A DNA stretch of 64,000 nucleotides from Comamonas sp. lk. Its GTDB lineage: Bacteria; Pseudomonadota; Gammaproteobacteria; Burkholderiales; Burkholderiaceae_C. Below the pieces are notes generated by a model. It made no database searches. It had not been told where the DNA came from and saw only the letters and a list, made by a program, of their open reading frames with translations. The stretch is taken from positions 1,215,732-1,279,731 of the forward strand of contig NZ_UOOB01000001.1 of assembly GCF_900564145.1 (NCBI RefSeq), given 5' to 3'. Shown here in pieces: positions 34,088 to 46,000 of the stretch (its first letter is position 1; each line of letters opens with the position of its first letter). The position numbers and the translations under genes were made by a program.

Positions 34088-34855
34088 CTAGATCGGTTCG
34101 GCTTCTCCGCGCAGCACGGCTCTGACGGCCGGCAGTTGCCGCCGCGAGACGGGCAGCAGCTCCGGCACGCCTTGCAGGCGCAGGCCCCAGCCTTCGCCTT
34201 CGCCTTCCTCGTGGTCCTCGTATTTTTCCAGGCTACGCATGGCGCCGCGCGCCACCAGGGTGTTGCGGTGCACGCGCAGCAGCTGCTGCGCGTGGCGGGT
34301 TTCCAGTTCGGCCAGCGCGCCATCGAGGATGTAGTGGCGGCTCACGGTACGCACCGTGATGTATTTTTGCTCGGCCTTGAGATAGCGCACCTCGGTCAGC
34401 GGCAGCCTGATGGTGGTTCCGCGCTCCTGAATCAGGAGTGTAGGCCCGCTGTCATCAAGGGCTTGGGCCTGAATCTGGTTGCTGCGCTCGGCCTTGAGCA
34501 AGGCTTGCTTGAGTCGCTCCAGCCGTACGGGCTTGGTCAGGTAGTCGGCGGCATCGAGCTCAAAGGCTTGCAGCGCATGGCCGGCATGGGCGGTGACAAA
34601 CACAATCGCGGGCGGATGGGGAAAGCTGCGCAAGGCCTCGGCCAGCGCCAGGCCGTCCTGGCCCGGCATGTGTATGTCCAGCAGCACCAGCTGTATGGGC
34701 GCGGGGCGCTTGGCCAGCAGCAGGGAGCGGGCCTGTTCCGCATCTGCCGCTTCCAGCACATGGTGGCCGTGGCCGCTGTCGCACTGGCAGTCGCCCAGCA
34801 GCGTGCGCAGCCGGGCCCGGGCCAGTGCCTCGTCATCGACTATCAGTATTTGCAT
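34088..34855 (-). CDS. LytTR-type response regulator (AlgR-like)
   Basis: A 255-residue regulator. The N-terminal receiver has MQILIVDDEALARARL with the acidic pair, the phospho-acceptor Asp in LVLLDIHMPGQDG (about residue 62), and Lys in YLTKPVRLERL (about 112). The C-terminal LytTR DNA-binding domain contains VRYLKAEQKYITVRT and LRVHRNTLVARGAM. It overlaps the end of the kinase gene by 23 bp, so the pair is co-translated. The arrangement with argH nearby recalls algZ-algR of pseudomonads, which control alginate and twitching, but the target genes here are unknown. Confidence 0.93.
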   Translation of the reverse strand: MQILIVDDEALARARLRTLLGDCQCDSGHGHHVLEAADAEQARSLLLAKRPAPIQLVLLDIHMPGQDGLALAEALRSFPHPPAIVFVTAHAGHALQAFELDAADYLTKPVRLERLKQALLKAERSNQIQAQALDDSGPTLLIQERGTTIRLPLTEVRYLKAEQKYITVRTVSRHYILDGALAELETRHAQQLLRVHRNTLVARGAMRSLEKYEDHEEGEGEGWGLRLQGVPELLPVSRRQLPAVRAVLRGEAEPI

Positions 34856-35918
34856 GGCTTGGGGTGGTGGATGGGGTGGATGGCTGCGGCTCCAGCGGCA
34901 CGCTGATGCGCACCACGAACAGCCCTTTGTGCTCGCCGGCGCTGAAGCTGCCGTTCAAGTCGTGCAGCAGCGACAGCCGGGCTTTCACATTCTCCAGCGC
35001 AATGCCGTTGCCCTTGTCGGGGCACTCTTGCGGGCGCTTTTCGCCGTCGGCGGGCAGGCTGTTGACGATATGAATCACGGCCTGCTCGCCACGTCGCTCG
35101 GTGCGCACCTGCAGCTTGCTGCCTGCCGTGCTGAGCTCCACGCCGTGGCGTATGGCGTTTTCCACCAGCGGCTGCAGCAGCAGCGGCGGCAGCAGTGCAT
35201 GGTGCGCGCTTTCATCTAGCTGCCACTGCAGTTGCAGACGCTCGCCAAAGCGCACCTGCTCAATGGACAGATAGCGCTGGGCCAGCTCGATTTCCTGGGC
35301 CAGCGTGGTGGTGCTGTGGGGCTCGGCCAGCGCGTAGCGAAACAGATCGCTCAAGTCCTCCAGCATGGTCTCGGCCTTGGCCGGCTCGGCCCGTATCAGG
35401 GCGATCGCACTGTTGAGCGTGTTGAACAGAAAATGCGGGCGTATGCGCGATTGCAGCTCGGCCAGGCGGGCCTGGGTCTGGGCCGGTGTGCTGCCGCGGG
35501 CACGCAGTACCAGGGCGGTCACCAGCAAGGCGGCCAGCAGGCCGCCGGTTACGGCACTGGCCAGCCAGGGCGTCTGGTTCAGGCCTATGAAGCTCAGCAT
35601 GGCGCAGGCATACAGACCGGCCAGCGCGCCCAGCAGCACGCCGGCCAGATACTGGCCGCGCATGCTCATGCGCTGCAGCCGGTATTTGAGGCTGCAGGCC
35701 GCAATCAGCCACACCAGCGTGCCGGGCAGACTGGCGGCGGTGAGCAGGGCCATGCGGGACAGCCACTCCCACAGCGAATCTGCGCCGAACATGGCGGCCG
35801 TGGCGATGACCAGCTGCACAAACAGCACGGCACGCAGCACCACGCCGGCGTTGCAGGCGTCAAACACCAGAGCGCTGGGCCTGGTGCGCAGAGTGGATGA
35901 AAAAACAGGGCGGGTCAT
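34833..35918 (-). CDS. LytS/AlgZ-type sensor histidine kinase
   Basis: Membrane kinase of 361 residues. About four hydrophobic helices occupy residues 30-145, then the His_kinase (PF06580) domain begins with RIRPHFLFNTLNSAIALIRA, in which the His is the expected phosphorylation site. The ATP-binding part has PPLLLQPLVENAIRHGVE (N box) and GNGIALENVKARL (G box). No periplasmic sensor domain is visible, so the stimulus is probably sensed in the membrane. First gene of a two-gene operon with the overlapping LytTR regulator. Confidence 0.93.
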   Translation of the reverse strand: MTRPVFSSTLRTRPSALVFDACNAGVVLRAVLFVQLVIATAAMFGADSLWEWLSRMALLTAASLPGTLVWLIAACSLKYRLQRMSMRGQYLAGVLLGALAGLYACAMLSFIGLNQTPWLASAVTGGLLAALLVTALVLRARGSTPAQTQARLAELQSRIRPHFLFNTLNSAIALIRAEPAKAETMLEDLSDLFRYALAEPHSTTTLAQEIELAQRYLSIEQVRFGERLQLQWQLDESAHHALLPPLLLQPLVENAIRHGVELSTAGSKLQVRTERRGEQAVIHIVNSLPADGEKRPQECPDKGNGIALENVKARLSLLHDLNGSFSAGEHKGLFVVRISVPLEPQPSTPSTTPSHANTDSR

Positions 35919-36058
35919 GGCGGCAGTTCAGGTGCCGCGCGGGAGCTGACAAAGCGTGCGGCATGGCCGGATTATGGAGAGTCTGCCCGCTGGCTCAAAC
36001 AGGCGCCCAGCGTTTTGTCGGTGGATGGCATCCGGTTTGAGCCGGCTCAAACCGGCAA

Positions 36059-37021
36059 CTAAGCCCTGGCACCGGCCTTTGAGGCCCGGGTAAAGCGCTG
36101 CAGCGACCAGGCAATGCCGGCCAGAATCAGCAGCATGGGCGCCAGTTCGGTGAGCTGGGGCAGGCGCCGCACATGGATGAAGTGGTAGGCCAGAGCGAAC
36201 AAGGTCTCGAACACCAGCAACTGGCCCACCAGGGTGATGGGCAGGCGCTGGCTGGCGGCATTCCACATCCAGTTGCCCAGCCAGGACGAGAAAATCGCCA
36301 CGGCCAGATTCAGCAGCCAGAACATCTGCCAGCGCTGGGCGGGGATGGCCGGCGCAGCGTCGCCGGGCGAGACCAGCCACAGAAGCGCCCAGAGCAGGGC
36401 GCTGATCAGACCGACGGCCAGGCCCCAGAGCGTGGACCATTGCGTGCCGTTGAAGCGGCTTTGCGCCAGATAGCGGGTGTTGTCCAGCGCATAGCGGCTC
36501 CAGCAGATGACGGCCAGCACGGCCATGACCACGCCCAGCAGATAGCGGCCCGGCTGCTGGTTGCTCGCCGCTTCGCCGCTCAGCGCATGGGCGTTGATCA
36601 GCACAATGCCGGCCAGGATCAGGGCCATGGGAGCCAGCAGGCTTTTGAGAGGAACCGCGCCCGAAGTCTTGCGGCCCAGCAGCGGCACCATGACCGGTAC
36701 CAGGCCCACGATCAAGGAAGTGATCGCCATGCCTATCCACTGCACCGAGGTGGCCACCAGCGCAAAGTAGATGATGTTGCCCGTCAGGGCCAGCCAGATC
36801 AGATGCCGGACATCGGCTTTGCGCAGCTTGGGCAGCAGCCGCGCCGCCTGGGGCAGAAAAATGCACAGCGCCACCACGCCGTACAGCACAAAACGGCCAA
36901 AAGTGATTTGCAGAGGGGAGAACTCCGGCAACAAGGTGGGCACCAGAAAAATGGCGCCCCAAAGCGCACAGGCGGCCAGGGCGAACACGGAGCCGGAAAC
37001 CAGGGAAGAGCGGGAATTCAT
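36059..37021 (-). CDS. EamA/DMT-superfamily transporter
   Basis: A 320-residue membrane protein with ten predicted helices in two EamA repeats (about residues 8-145 and 160-310). Evidence: ALAACALWGAIFLVPTLLP in the first helix, a basic loop LLPKLRKADVRH, and a second-repeat GLAVGLISALLWALLWL. EamA proteins export amino acids, metabolites or drugs; a substrate cannot be assigned. It sits between the sensor-kinase gene and divergent argH. A long overlapping frame on the same strand is a shadow. Confidence 0.88.
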   Translation of the reverse strand: MNSRSSLVSGSVFALAACALWGAIFLVPTLLPEFSPLQITFGRFVLYGVVALCIFLPQAARLLPKLRKADVRHLIWLALTGNIIYFALVATSVQWIGMAITSLIVGLVPVMVPLLGRKTSGAVPLKSLLAPMALILAGIVLINAHALSGEAASNQQPGRYLLGVVMAVLAVICWSRYALDNTRYLAQSRFNGTQWSTLWGLAVGLISALLWALLWLVSPGDAAPAIPAQRWQMFWLLNLAVAIFSSWLGNWMWNAASQRLPITLVGQLLVFETLFALAYHFIHVRRLPQLTELAPMLLILAGIAWSLQRFTRASKAGARA

Positions 37022-37147
37022 GCAAAAGCAGGGCGCGGCGGCAGCGGTGCGGCCGTGCGCGCGAGAAGATCAGGGGGGAGAGTCGCCGAAATTGTGGCGT
37101 GATCGCAAAGACCTGCAGGCCGGCTTGAGAACCTGATTTTCAGATTA

Positions 37148-37192
37148 ATAAGTGCTGTAGCCCTTATCAGTCAATCGCATTTAGCTATCAAA
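37148..37192 (-). repeat. Full-length copy of dispersed repeat, upstream of argH
   Basis: On the minus strand: TTTGATAGCTAAATGCGATT, then GACTGATAAGGGCTACAGCA. It has the TTTGATAGCT head and the second arm of the family. It lies in the 346-bp gap (37022-37367) between the EamA gene and argH, which otherwise shows only a weak -10-like TAAAAT at 37283-37288. Confidence 0.65.
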
Positions 37193-37367
37193 TGAGAAGT
37201 TTCTTGCGCGCGCCAAAGGCTTTGTCGCAGTGGCCGGCAATGGCTCTTGCGGCAGTTGCTCCGGTTTGCGGAGGCGGGCCGATAAAATCGCGGTTTCTGC
37301 TTTGCACAGCCGCATCGCCATCGCCCTGATGGCCGGGCCTGTGGTTTTACGGGATTGTTGCCCTCAC

Positions 37368-38834
<1,467 letters not shown>

Positions 38835-38872
38835 TCGGTTTGAGCAGATGACGGCGTAGTTTTCACGCCGGG

Positions 38873-38902
38873 AAAGCGCCCTTTGCCGGGCGCTTTTGTT
38901 TT
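38873..38902 (+). terminator. Terminator after argH
   Basis: A 9-bp stem (AAAGCGCCC / GGGCGCTTT) with a 6-nt loop, then TTTTGTTTT. It separates argH from the Bug gene. Confidence 0.87.
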
Positions 38903-38933
38903 GGATAATCGCAAAAATCACAGGGAGAACTCA

Positions 38934-39917
38934 ATGGCTCAATCTCGTCGTCAGTGGCTGCGTGCCGGTATGGGGGTGGCGGCAGCGTCCACTCTGGCTC
39001 CGTTGAGCTGGGCGCAGTCCCACACCGGGCAGCCGATACGCATCCTGGTGGGTTTTCCGCCCGGCGGCGGCTCGGATGCGATTGCGCGCCTGCTGGCGGA
39101 AAAGCTCAAGGACGAACTGGGCAGCACGGTGCTGGTGGACAACCGCCCCGGCGCTGGCGGCCAGATTGCGGCCCAGCTGCTCAAGGCTGCGCCCGCTGAT
39201 GGCCATACCCTGTTTCTCAGCCACGACCACACGATTTCCATCCTGCCCCAGGTGGTGAAAAAGCCAGGCTTCGAGCCGCAGCAGGACTTTGTGCCCGTGG
39301 CCGGCATTGCCACGTTTGTGAATGCGCTGGCCGTCTCCAGCAACACGCCGGCCAGGAATCTGGCCGAGTACGCGGCCTGGGTACGCGGCGAAGCCAGGCG
39401 CGGCACCGTGGGCATTCCAGCACCGGCTTCCACGCCGGAGTTTCTGACCAAACTGTTGGCTGAACACTACAAACTGGATCTGGTCGCGGCACCGTACCGG
39501 GGCAGTGCTCCCATGCTGGCCGATATGCTGGGCAACCAGATTCCGGCCGGAATCGGCTCCGTGCCGGACTTCATGGAGAACCACAAGGCAGGCAAGTTGC
39601 GCGTGATCGGCGTGATGGGAGCCAAGCGTCAGACCACCATGCCCGAAGTGCCCACTTTGCTGGAACAGGGCATCAAAGGGTTTGAAGACACGCCTTACTA
39701 CGGCATCTACGCCCCCAAGGGCGTGCCCCAGGCTTTTGTGAATCGCTTCTCGGCGGCCGTGGCCAAGGTGCTGCAGCAGCGCGATGTCTATGCCCAGTTG
39801 ACCGCTCTGGGGCTTACAGTTGGATACATGAATCCCGAGCAGTTGGCCGTACGTGAAAGTGCCTATACCCGAGTCTGGGCCGGTATCATTCGCCGCAGCG
39901 GTTTCCAGCCGCAATAG
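38934..39917 (+). CDS. Bug-family (TctC-like) substrate-binding protein
   Basis: Periplasmic solute-binding protein of the tripartite tricarboxylate transporter type, 327 residues. AGGGAG precedes the ATG. The signal MAQSRRQWLRAGMGVAAAST resembles a Tat signal and ends LSWAQ. Ligand-site motifs are intact: ILVGFPPGGGSDAIARLLA, VDNRPGAGGQIAAQLL, and YYGIYAPKGVP later. No TctA/TctB membrane genes are adjacent, the usual situation for the many orphan Bug proteins of Comamonadaceae; ligand unknown. Confidence 0.95.
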   Translation: MAQSRRQWLRAGMGVAAASTLAPLSWAQSHTGQPIRILVGFPPGGGSDAIARLLAEKLKDELGSTVLVDNRPGAGGQIAAQLLKAAPADGHTLFLSHDHTISILPQVVKKPGFEPQQDFVPVAGIATFVNALAVSSNTPARNLAEYAAWVRGEARRGTVGIPAPASTPEFLTKLLAEHYKLDLVAAPYRGSAPMLADMLGNQIPAGIGSVPDFMENHKAGKLRVIGVMGAKRQTTMPEVPTLLEQGIKGFEDTPYYGIYAPKGVPQAFVNRFSAAVAKVLQQRDVYAQLTALGLTVGYMNPEQLAVRESAYTRVWAGIIRRSGFQPQ

Positions 39918-40072
39918 CCCTTGCGCGCAGCATTCGCCTGAAAGCCTTGCGCCGCTTGCGGTGCAGGGCTTTGTTGTTTTGCACTGCAGGCCAGGCCAAT
40001 GCGGTGCCGGGCCAGACATCAGATTCAAACAGTGGGACAGGGCGCAAGCCCTGCCTGGAGGGAGTAGCTGCA

Positions 40073-43000
40073 ATGACCGTGCCGTACACGATAAGGACCG
40101 GGGCGCAAGCGAGCACAAAGGCTTGGCGCAGGCTTTTGGGAACAGCTTTGCTGTGGGGGCTGGCCGCCACTGCAGCCCAGGCTGTGGGAGTACGCCAGTT
40201 CAGCCCGCAGGGCGATGTGAGCAAGGTGGGCCAGGTGGTGGTGCAGCTCGATGGCGCGGGTGTGCGCTTTGGCGACCCCAAGGCTGCGGCTCCCGTCACG
40301 CTGCAATGCACGGATGCCGAAGCCGCCAAAGGCACGGGCCGCTGGAACAGCGAAAAAGAATGGGTTTACGACTTCGTCCAGAACCTGCCCGCCGGCGTGC
40401 GCTGCACGGCCAAGCTCAATCCCCAGTTCAAAACCGTCTCTGGTACAGCATTGACCGGTGCTACCAGCTATCAATTTCAAACCGGTGGCCCGCAAGTCCA
40501 AAGCATTGCTCCCGACACCTGGAACGAGATTGACGAGCAGCAGTACTTTGCCTTGAAGCTGACCGGCGCCGCCACGGCTGACAGCCTGCAAAAGCACGTC
40601 TGGTGCACTTCGGAAGGTGTGGGCGAGCGCATTCCCGTGCAGCTCATCACGGGCAAGGACCGCGATGCCGTGCTCAAGCAGCAGGGCTGGGAAAAAGAAG
40701 CCGGCCAGCGCCCGCAAAACTATGCCGTGCTCAGCTGCAATCGCCGCCTGACTTCGGGCAGCAAGATGACCCTGGTCTATGGCAAGGGCGTGGCCATGGC
40801 CAACGGCCTGGTCAGCAAGGACGAGCAGCGCTATGAATACGCGGTACGGGCACCGTTTACCGCCGACTTCAGCTGCGAGCGCGAGAACGCCAATGCCGCC
40901 TGCCTGCCGATTCGTCCCATGCGCCTGTCGTTCAGCGCACCGGTGCCGCGCAAGCTGATCGAAGGCATTCGCCTCAAGAGCGGTGCTGCTGCCGTGGCTC
41001 CCGTCATCGAACAAGGTGGCGACAAGCTGGCCGATGATTCGCTGGTGGACAGCATCAGCTTCCCCGCCACCATGGCAGCCAATGCCAAGTACACGATCGA
41101 GCTGCCGCCGCAGTTCAAGGATGCGGCCGGGCGTACCTTGACCAACGGCAATATGTTCCCACTGGCGACGGCCACCGGCAATATGCCGCCGCTGGCCAAG
41201 TTTGCCGCATCGCCTTTCGGCATCGTGGAACGCTTTGCCGAAGGCCCCAACGGCCCGGCCCTGCTGCCGGTGACCTTGCGCAATGTGGAGCCCGATCTGA
41301 CGGCCAAGTCACTCGATGCCAGCGTGATTCGCACCATGAAGGGCGGATCGGACGCCGACATCATTGCCTGGCTGCACAAGATCGAGGACTACGACAGCTA
41401 CATGATCGCGCGCAAGCGTGCCGCCCGAGAGGTGCGTGTGCTGCCGCCGGTCATCAGCGACGAGAAGAACTATGTGCAGACGCGCATGCTCTCGTTGCTC
41501 GAGGGCAAAAGCGAGGTGAAGACGCTGGAGATGCCCAAGGCATCGCGTGGCGATCCGCGTCCCTTCGAGGTGGTGGGCATTCCCTTGAGTCCCGGCTTTC
41601 AGGTGGTGGAAATCGCTTCGCCGCTGCTGGGCAAATCGCTGCTTGATGAAGGCTATGGCGCGGGTCGCACCATGTATGTGCGCACCTCGGCCCTGGTGAC
41701 CAATCTGGCCGTGCACTTCAAGCTCGGTCGCGAAAACTCCGTAGCCTGGGTGACCACGCTGGACAAGGGCAAGGTCGTGGCCGGTGCCACGGTGCAGGTG
41801 TCGGATTGCAATGGCCGCGCCCTGACCTCTGCCGTGAGCAACGAGCAGGGTATTGCGACCTTTGAAGGCCTCAACCCCAGCCCGCCCGCCTGCAGCAGTC
41901 AGGACGGCGGCTATCGCAGCGCTTCCTATTTTGTGAGCGCCAGAGCCAATACCAGCGCAGGCCAGGAGCTGGCTTTCACCTGGAGCAGCTGGCAAAAAGG
42001 CATTGAGCCCTGGCGCTTCAACGTGCCCACCAGCTCCAGCGCCAGGAGCGATGAAGTGGCGCATACGGTGTTTGACCGCATGCTGTTCCGCGCCGGCGAA
42101 ACCGTCTCCATGAAGCACTATCTGCGTGTCTTGACCGGCCCTGGCAAGAACTCCAAGGGTTTCGAGAAGCCGCAGGACTATCCCAACCAGCTGACGATTA
42201 CCCATCTGGGCAGCGGCCAGCGTTTTACCCAGGCCTTGAACTGGAACAACAGCGGCAGCGCGAGCAGCGAATTCGCCACTTCCAAGACGGCCAAGCTGGG
42301 CGAGTACCAGGTGGAGCTGGGCTATGCCAGCGGCAGCAGTGAGCGCCGTCGTTCCTTCAGCACGGGGATTTTCCGGGTCGAGGAATTCCGCCTGCCTGTC
42401 ATGTCGGGCAGCATAGGCCCGCAGGCCAAGGGCGCGCTCTACAACGTCAGCAGCGTGCCTGCCCAGGTGCAGCTCAACTATGTGGCCGGGGGGGCGGCGG
42501 CCAATCTGCCGGTCAAGGTGTCGGCCGTGGTGCAGACCAAGGCCGTGAACTTCTCCGGCTGGGACGGCTTCAGCTTCAGCGCGCCGCGCAGCGCCAACCA
42601 GTCGGACAGCAGCGATGACGAGGAAGCCACGGCCAGCATGGAAAGCAAGGTGGTGGCCGACAAGCTGCCCGTGACGCTGGACCGCAACGGCCTGGGCAAT
42701 GTCACCATAGACAAGCTGCCGGCGGCAAAGCAGGCGCGCGATCTGGTGATGGAAGCCACTTATGCCGACCCCAATGGCGAGGTGCAGACCATCAGCAGCA
42801 CCAGCACCTTGTGGCCGGCTGCCGTGGTGGCAGGCATCCGCTCCGAAGGCTGGATTTCGGTAGACCGCAAGCTCAGCTTCCAGGCCTTGTCGCTGGACAC
42901 CAGCGGCAAGATTGCGCCCGGCGTTGCCGTCAAGGTGGAAGCCGTGGCCCGCATCACCACCTCCAGCCGCAAGCGTCTGGTGGGGGGCTTTTACAGCTAT

Positions 43001-46000
43001 GACAACCAGACCACGCTCAAATCGCTGGGCACGGTCTGCTCGGGCAACACCGACAGCCATGGCGTGCTGCAGTGCGAAGCCCTGCTGTCCCAGCCCGGCG
43101 AAGTCGAACTCATCGTCACCGCCTCCGACAAGGAAGGCCGCAGCACGCAGGCTGCAACCAGCGTCTGGGTGACCGGCAAGGGCGAGATCTGGTTTGGCGG
43201 CGAAGATCATGACCGCATGGATGTGCTGTCCGAGCGCAAGAGCTACGAGCCCGGCGAGACGGCGCGCTTTCAGGTGCGCATGCCTTTCCGCAGCGCGACC
43301 GCTCTGGTCGCCGTGGAGCGTGAAGGCGTGATCAGCACCCAGGTGGTGGAGCTCAACGGCCAGAACCCCATGGTGGAAGTCAAGGTGCAGGACAACTGGG
43401 GGCCCAACGTCTATGTGAGCGTGCTGGCCTTGCGCGGGCGTCTGCGCGAAGTGCCCTGGTACAGCTTCTTCACCTGGGGCTTTATGTCGCCGCGTGAATG
43501 GTGGAATGCCTTCTGGCACGAGGGAAAGGAATATGTGGCGCCCACGGCCATGGTGGATTTGTCCAAACCGGCCTTCCGCTTCGGCATGTCCGAAATTCGC
43601 GTGGGCACCAAGGGCCATAGCCTTGACGTGAAGCTGGCTGCAGACAAGAGCAGCTACAAGGTGCGGGGCACGGCCAAGGTCAGCATCCAGGCCACGCTAC
43701 CCGATGGCAAGCCGGCGGCCGGTGCCCGGGTGGCCGTGGCTGCCGTGGATCAGGCGCTGCTGGAGCTCATGCCCAACAGCAGCTGGAATCTGCTGGACGC
43801 CATGCTGACGCGCCGTGAATGGGGCGTGCAGACTGCCACGGCCCAGATGGAAGTGATTGGCCGACGCCACTATGGCAAAAAAGCCGTGCCTGCCGGCGGT
43901 GGCGGTGGCCGCAGCCCCACGCGCGAGCTGCTCGACACCTTGCTGCTGTGGAAGCCCGATGTGGTGCTGGATGCCAATGGCCGGGCCCAGATCGAGGTGC
44001 CGCTCAACGATGCGCTGACCACCTTCCAGGTGGTGGCTGTGGCCGACTCCGGCGTCAGCCTGTTCGGCACCGGCCAGACGGCGATTCGCACCACGCAGGA
44101 TCTGCAGATCATCAGCGGCCTGCCGCCGCTGGTGCGCGAGGACGATTTGTTCCGCGCCCAGGTCACGCTGCGCAACACCTCGGCCAAGGCCATGAAGGTG
44201 GAAGTGGCGCCGCGCGCCACGCTGCTGGAGCTCAAGGCCCAGACCGTGGAGATTCCTGCCGGTGAAGCCCGCGAAGTGGCTTGGGAGGTCAAAGCCCCGG
44301 CCCAGCTGAGCGGCACCCGCGCCGAAGCGCTGATCTGGGAAATCTCGGCCCGCGACACGGCCGGCGGCAGCGATGCGGCGCAAGACGCGCTCAAGGTCTC
44401 GCAGCGCATTGTTCCTGCCGTGCCTTTGAGCGTGCAGCAGGCCACGCTGGTGCAGGTGGATGGCAGCTACAGCGTGCCGGTGGCACCGCCTGCCGATGCG
44501 CTGCCCGGCCGTGGCGGCCTGCAGATGTCGCTGGTGCCCAAGCTGACCGAAGGTCTGCCCGGCGTACGCGACTGGTGGGCCCGCTATCCCTATTCCTGCT
44601 TGGAGCAAACCACCAGCAAGGCCGTGGGCATGAACAATGCCGAGCTGTGGAGCCGCACCATGGCCCAGCTGCCCAACTATCTGGACGGCGACGGCCTGGC
44701 CAACTACTTCCCGCCGCGCGAAGGTGCGGGCAATACCGGCAGCGATACGCTGACGGCCCACTTGCTGAACATGTCGGCCTATGCGCAAGGCGTGGACAAG
44801 CGCTTTGTGGTGCCGGCGGCCGAACGTGCGCAGATGGAAGATGCGCTGATCGCCTTTGTGGAAGGCCGCATCAAGCGTGATTTCTGGAGTCCGCGAAAGG
44901 ATCTGGAAGTGCGCAAGCTGGCAGCCATTTCCGCCCTGGCCCTGTCGGGCAAGGCCACGGCGCGCATGCTCGACAGCATCAACATCACGCCCAACCAATG
45001 GCCTACCCATACGGTGATCGACTGGGTGACGGTGTTGCAGCGCATGAAGGACTTGCCGCAGCGCGACGAGAAGCTGGCCCAGGCCATGCAGATTCTGCGC
45101 GGCCGCCTGACCTTCAACGGCACGCGTGTGGCTTTCAGCAATGAGCAGGACGACAGCTGGTGGTGGCTGATGCAAGGCCCCGACGTGAATCTGGCGCGCC
45201 TGATTCTGGCCACGCTCAATGATGCGGCCTGGACGGACGACATGCCGCGTCTGGTCAGCGGCTTCATTGGCCGCCAGCAGGCCGGTGCCTGGAGCACGAC
45301 CACGGCCAACCTCTGGGGGGCGCTGGCCTTGCGCCGCTTCTCGCAGAAGTTCGAGTCCGCGCCGGTGGCTGGCACCACCGTGGCTGCACTGGGCGGTAAC
45401 GAGGCCAAGGTGGACTGGGCGCAGGTCAAGCGTGCCACCTCGGAAGACCTGCAAGGCCAGGCCCATGCCAACAGCGCCTTTGGCGAGCCCGTGCGTGCCG
45501 GCGGCCTGATGAACAACACGATGTTCATGCCCTGGGCCAAGGCCGGCAAGGGTCAGCTGACGGTCACCCAGCAGGGCACGGGCAAGCCCTGGCTGACGGT
45601 GCAATCCGTGGCCGCCGTGCAGCTCAAGGCGCCGTTTGCCTCGGGCTATAGCATCAAGCGCACGGTGACGCCGGTGGAGCAGGCCGACAAGAGCTTGTTC
45701 GGCAGCGGCCAGTTCACGCGTGGCGATGTGCTGCGTGTGTCGCTGGAGGTGCAGGCCAAGACCGATATGACCTGGGTGGCGATCACCGATCCCATCCCCA
45801 CGGGCGCCACCATTCTGGGCGGCGGTCTGGGGCGGGATTCGGCCATTGCCTCGGCCGGTGAAAAGCAGGAAGGTGCGGGCTGGCTGGCATATGAGGAGCG
45901 CAGCTTCGAGGCCTACCGTGCCTACTACCAGTACCTGCCTGCCGGCACGACCAAGGTGGAGTACACGGTACGTCTGAACAATGCCGGCGACTTTGCCCTG

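Noticed and set aside
35928..37025. A 365-codon minus-strand frame overlapping the EamA gene
   Set aside because: Same strand but different frame; composition is not membrane-like, whereas the other frame has ten clean helices.
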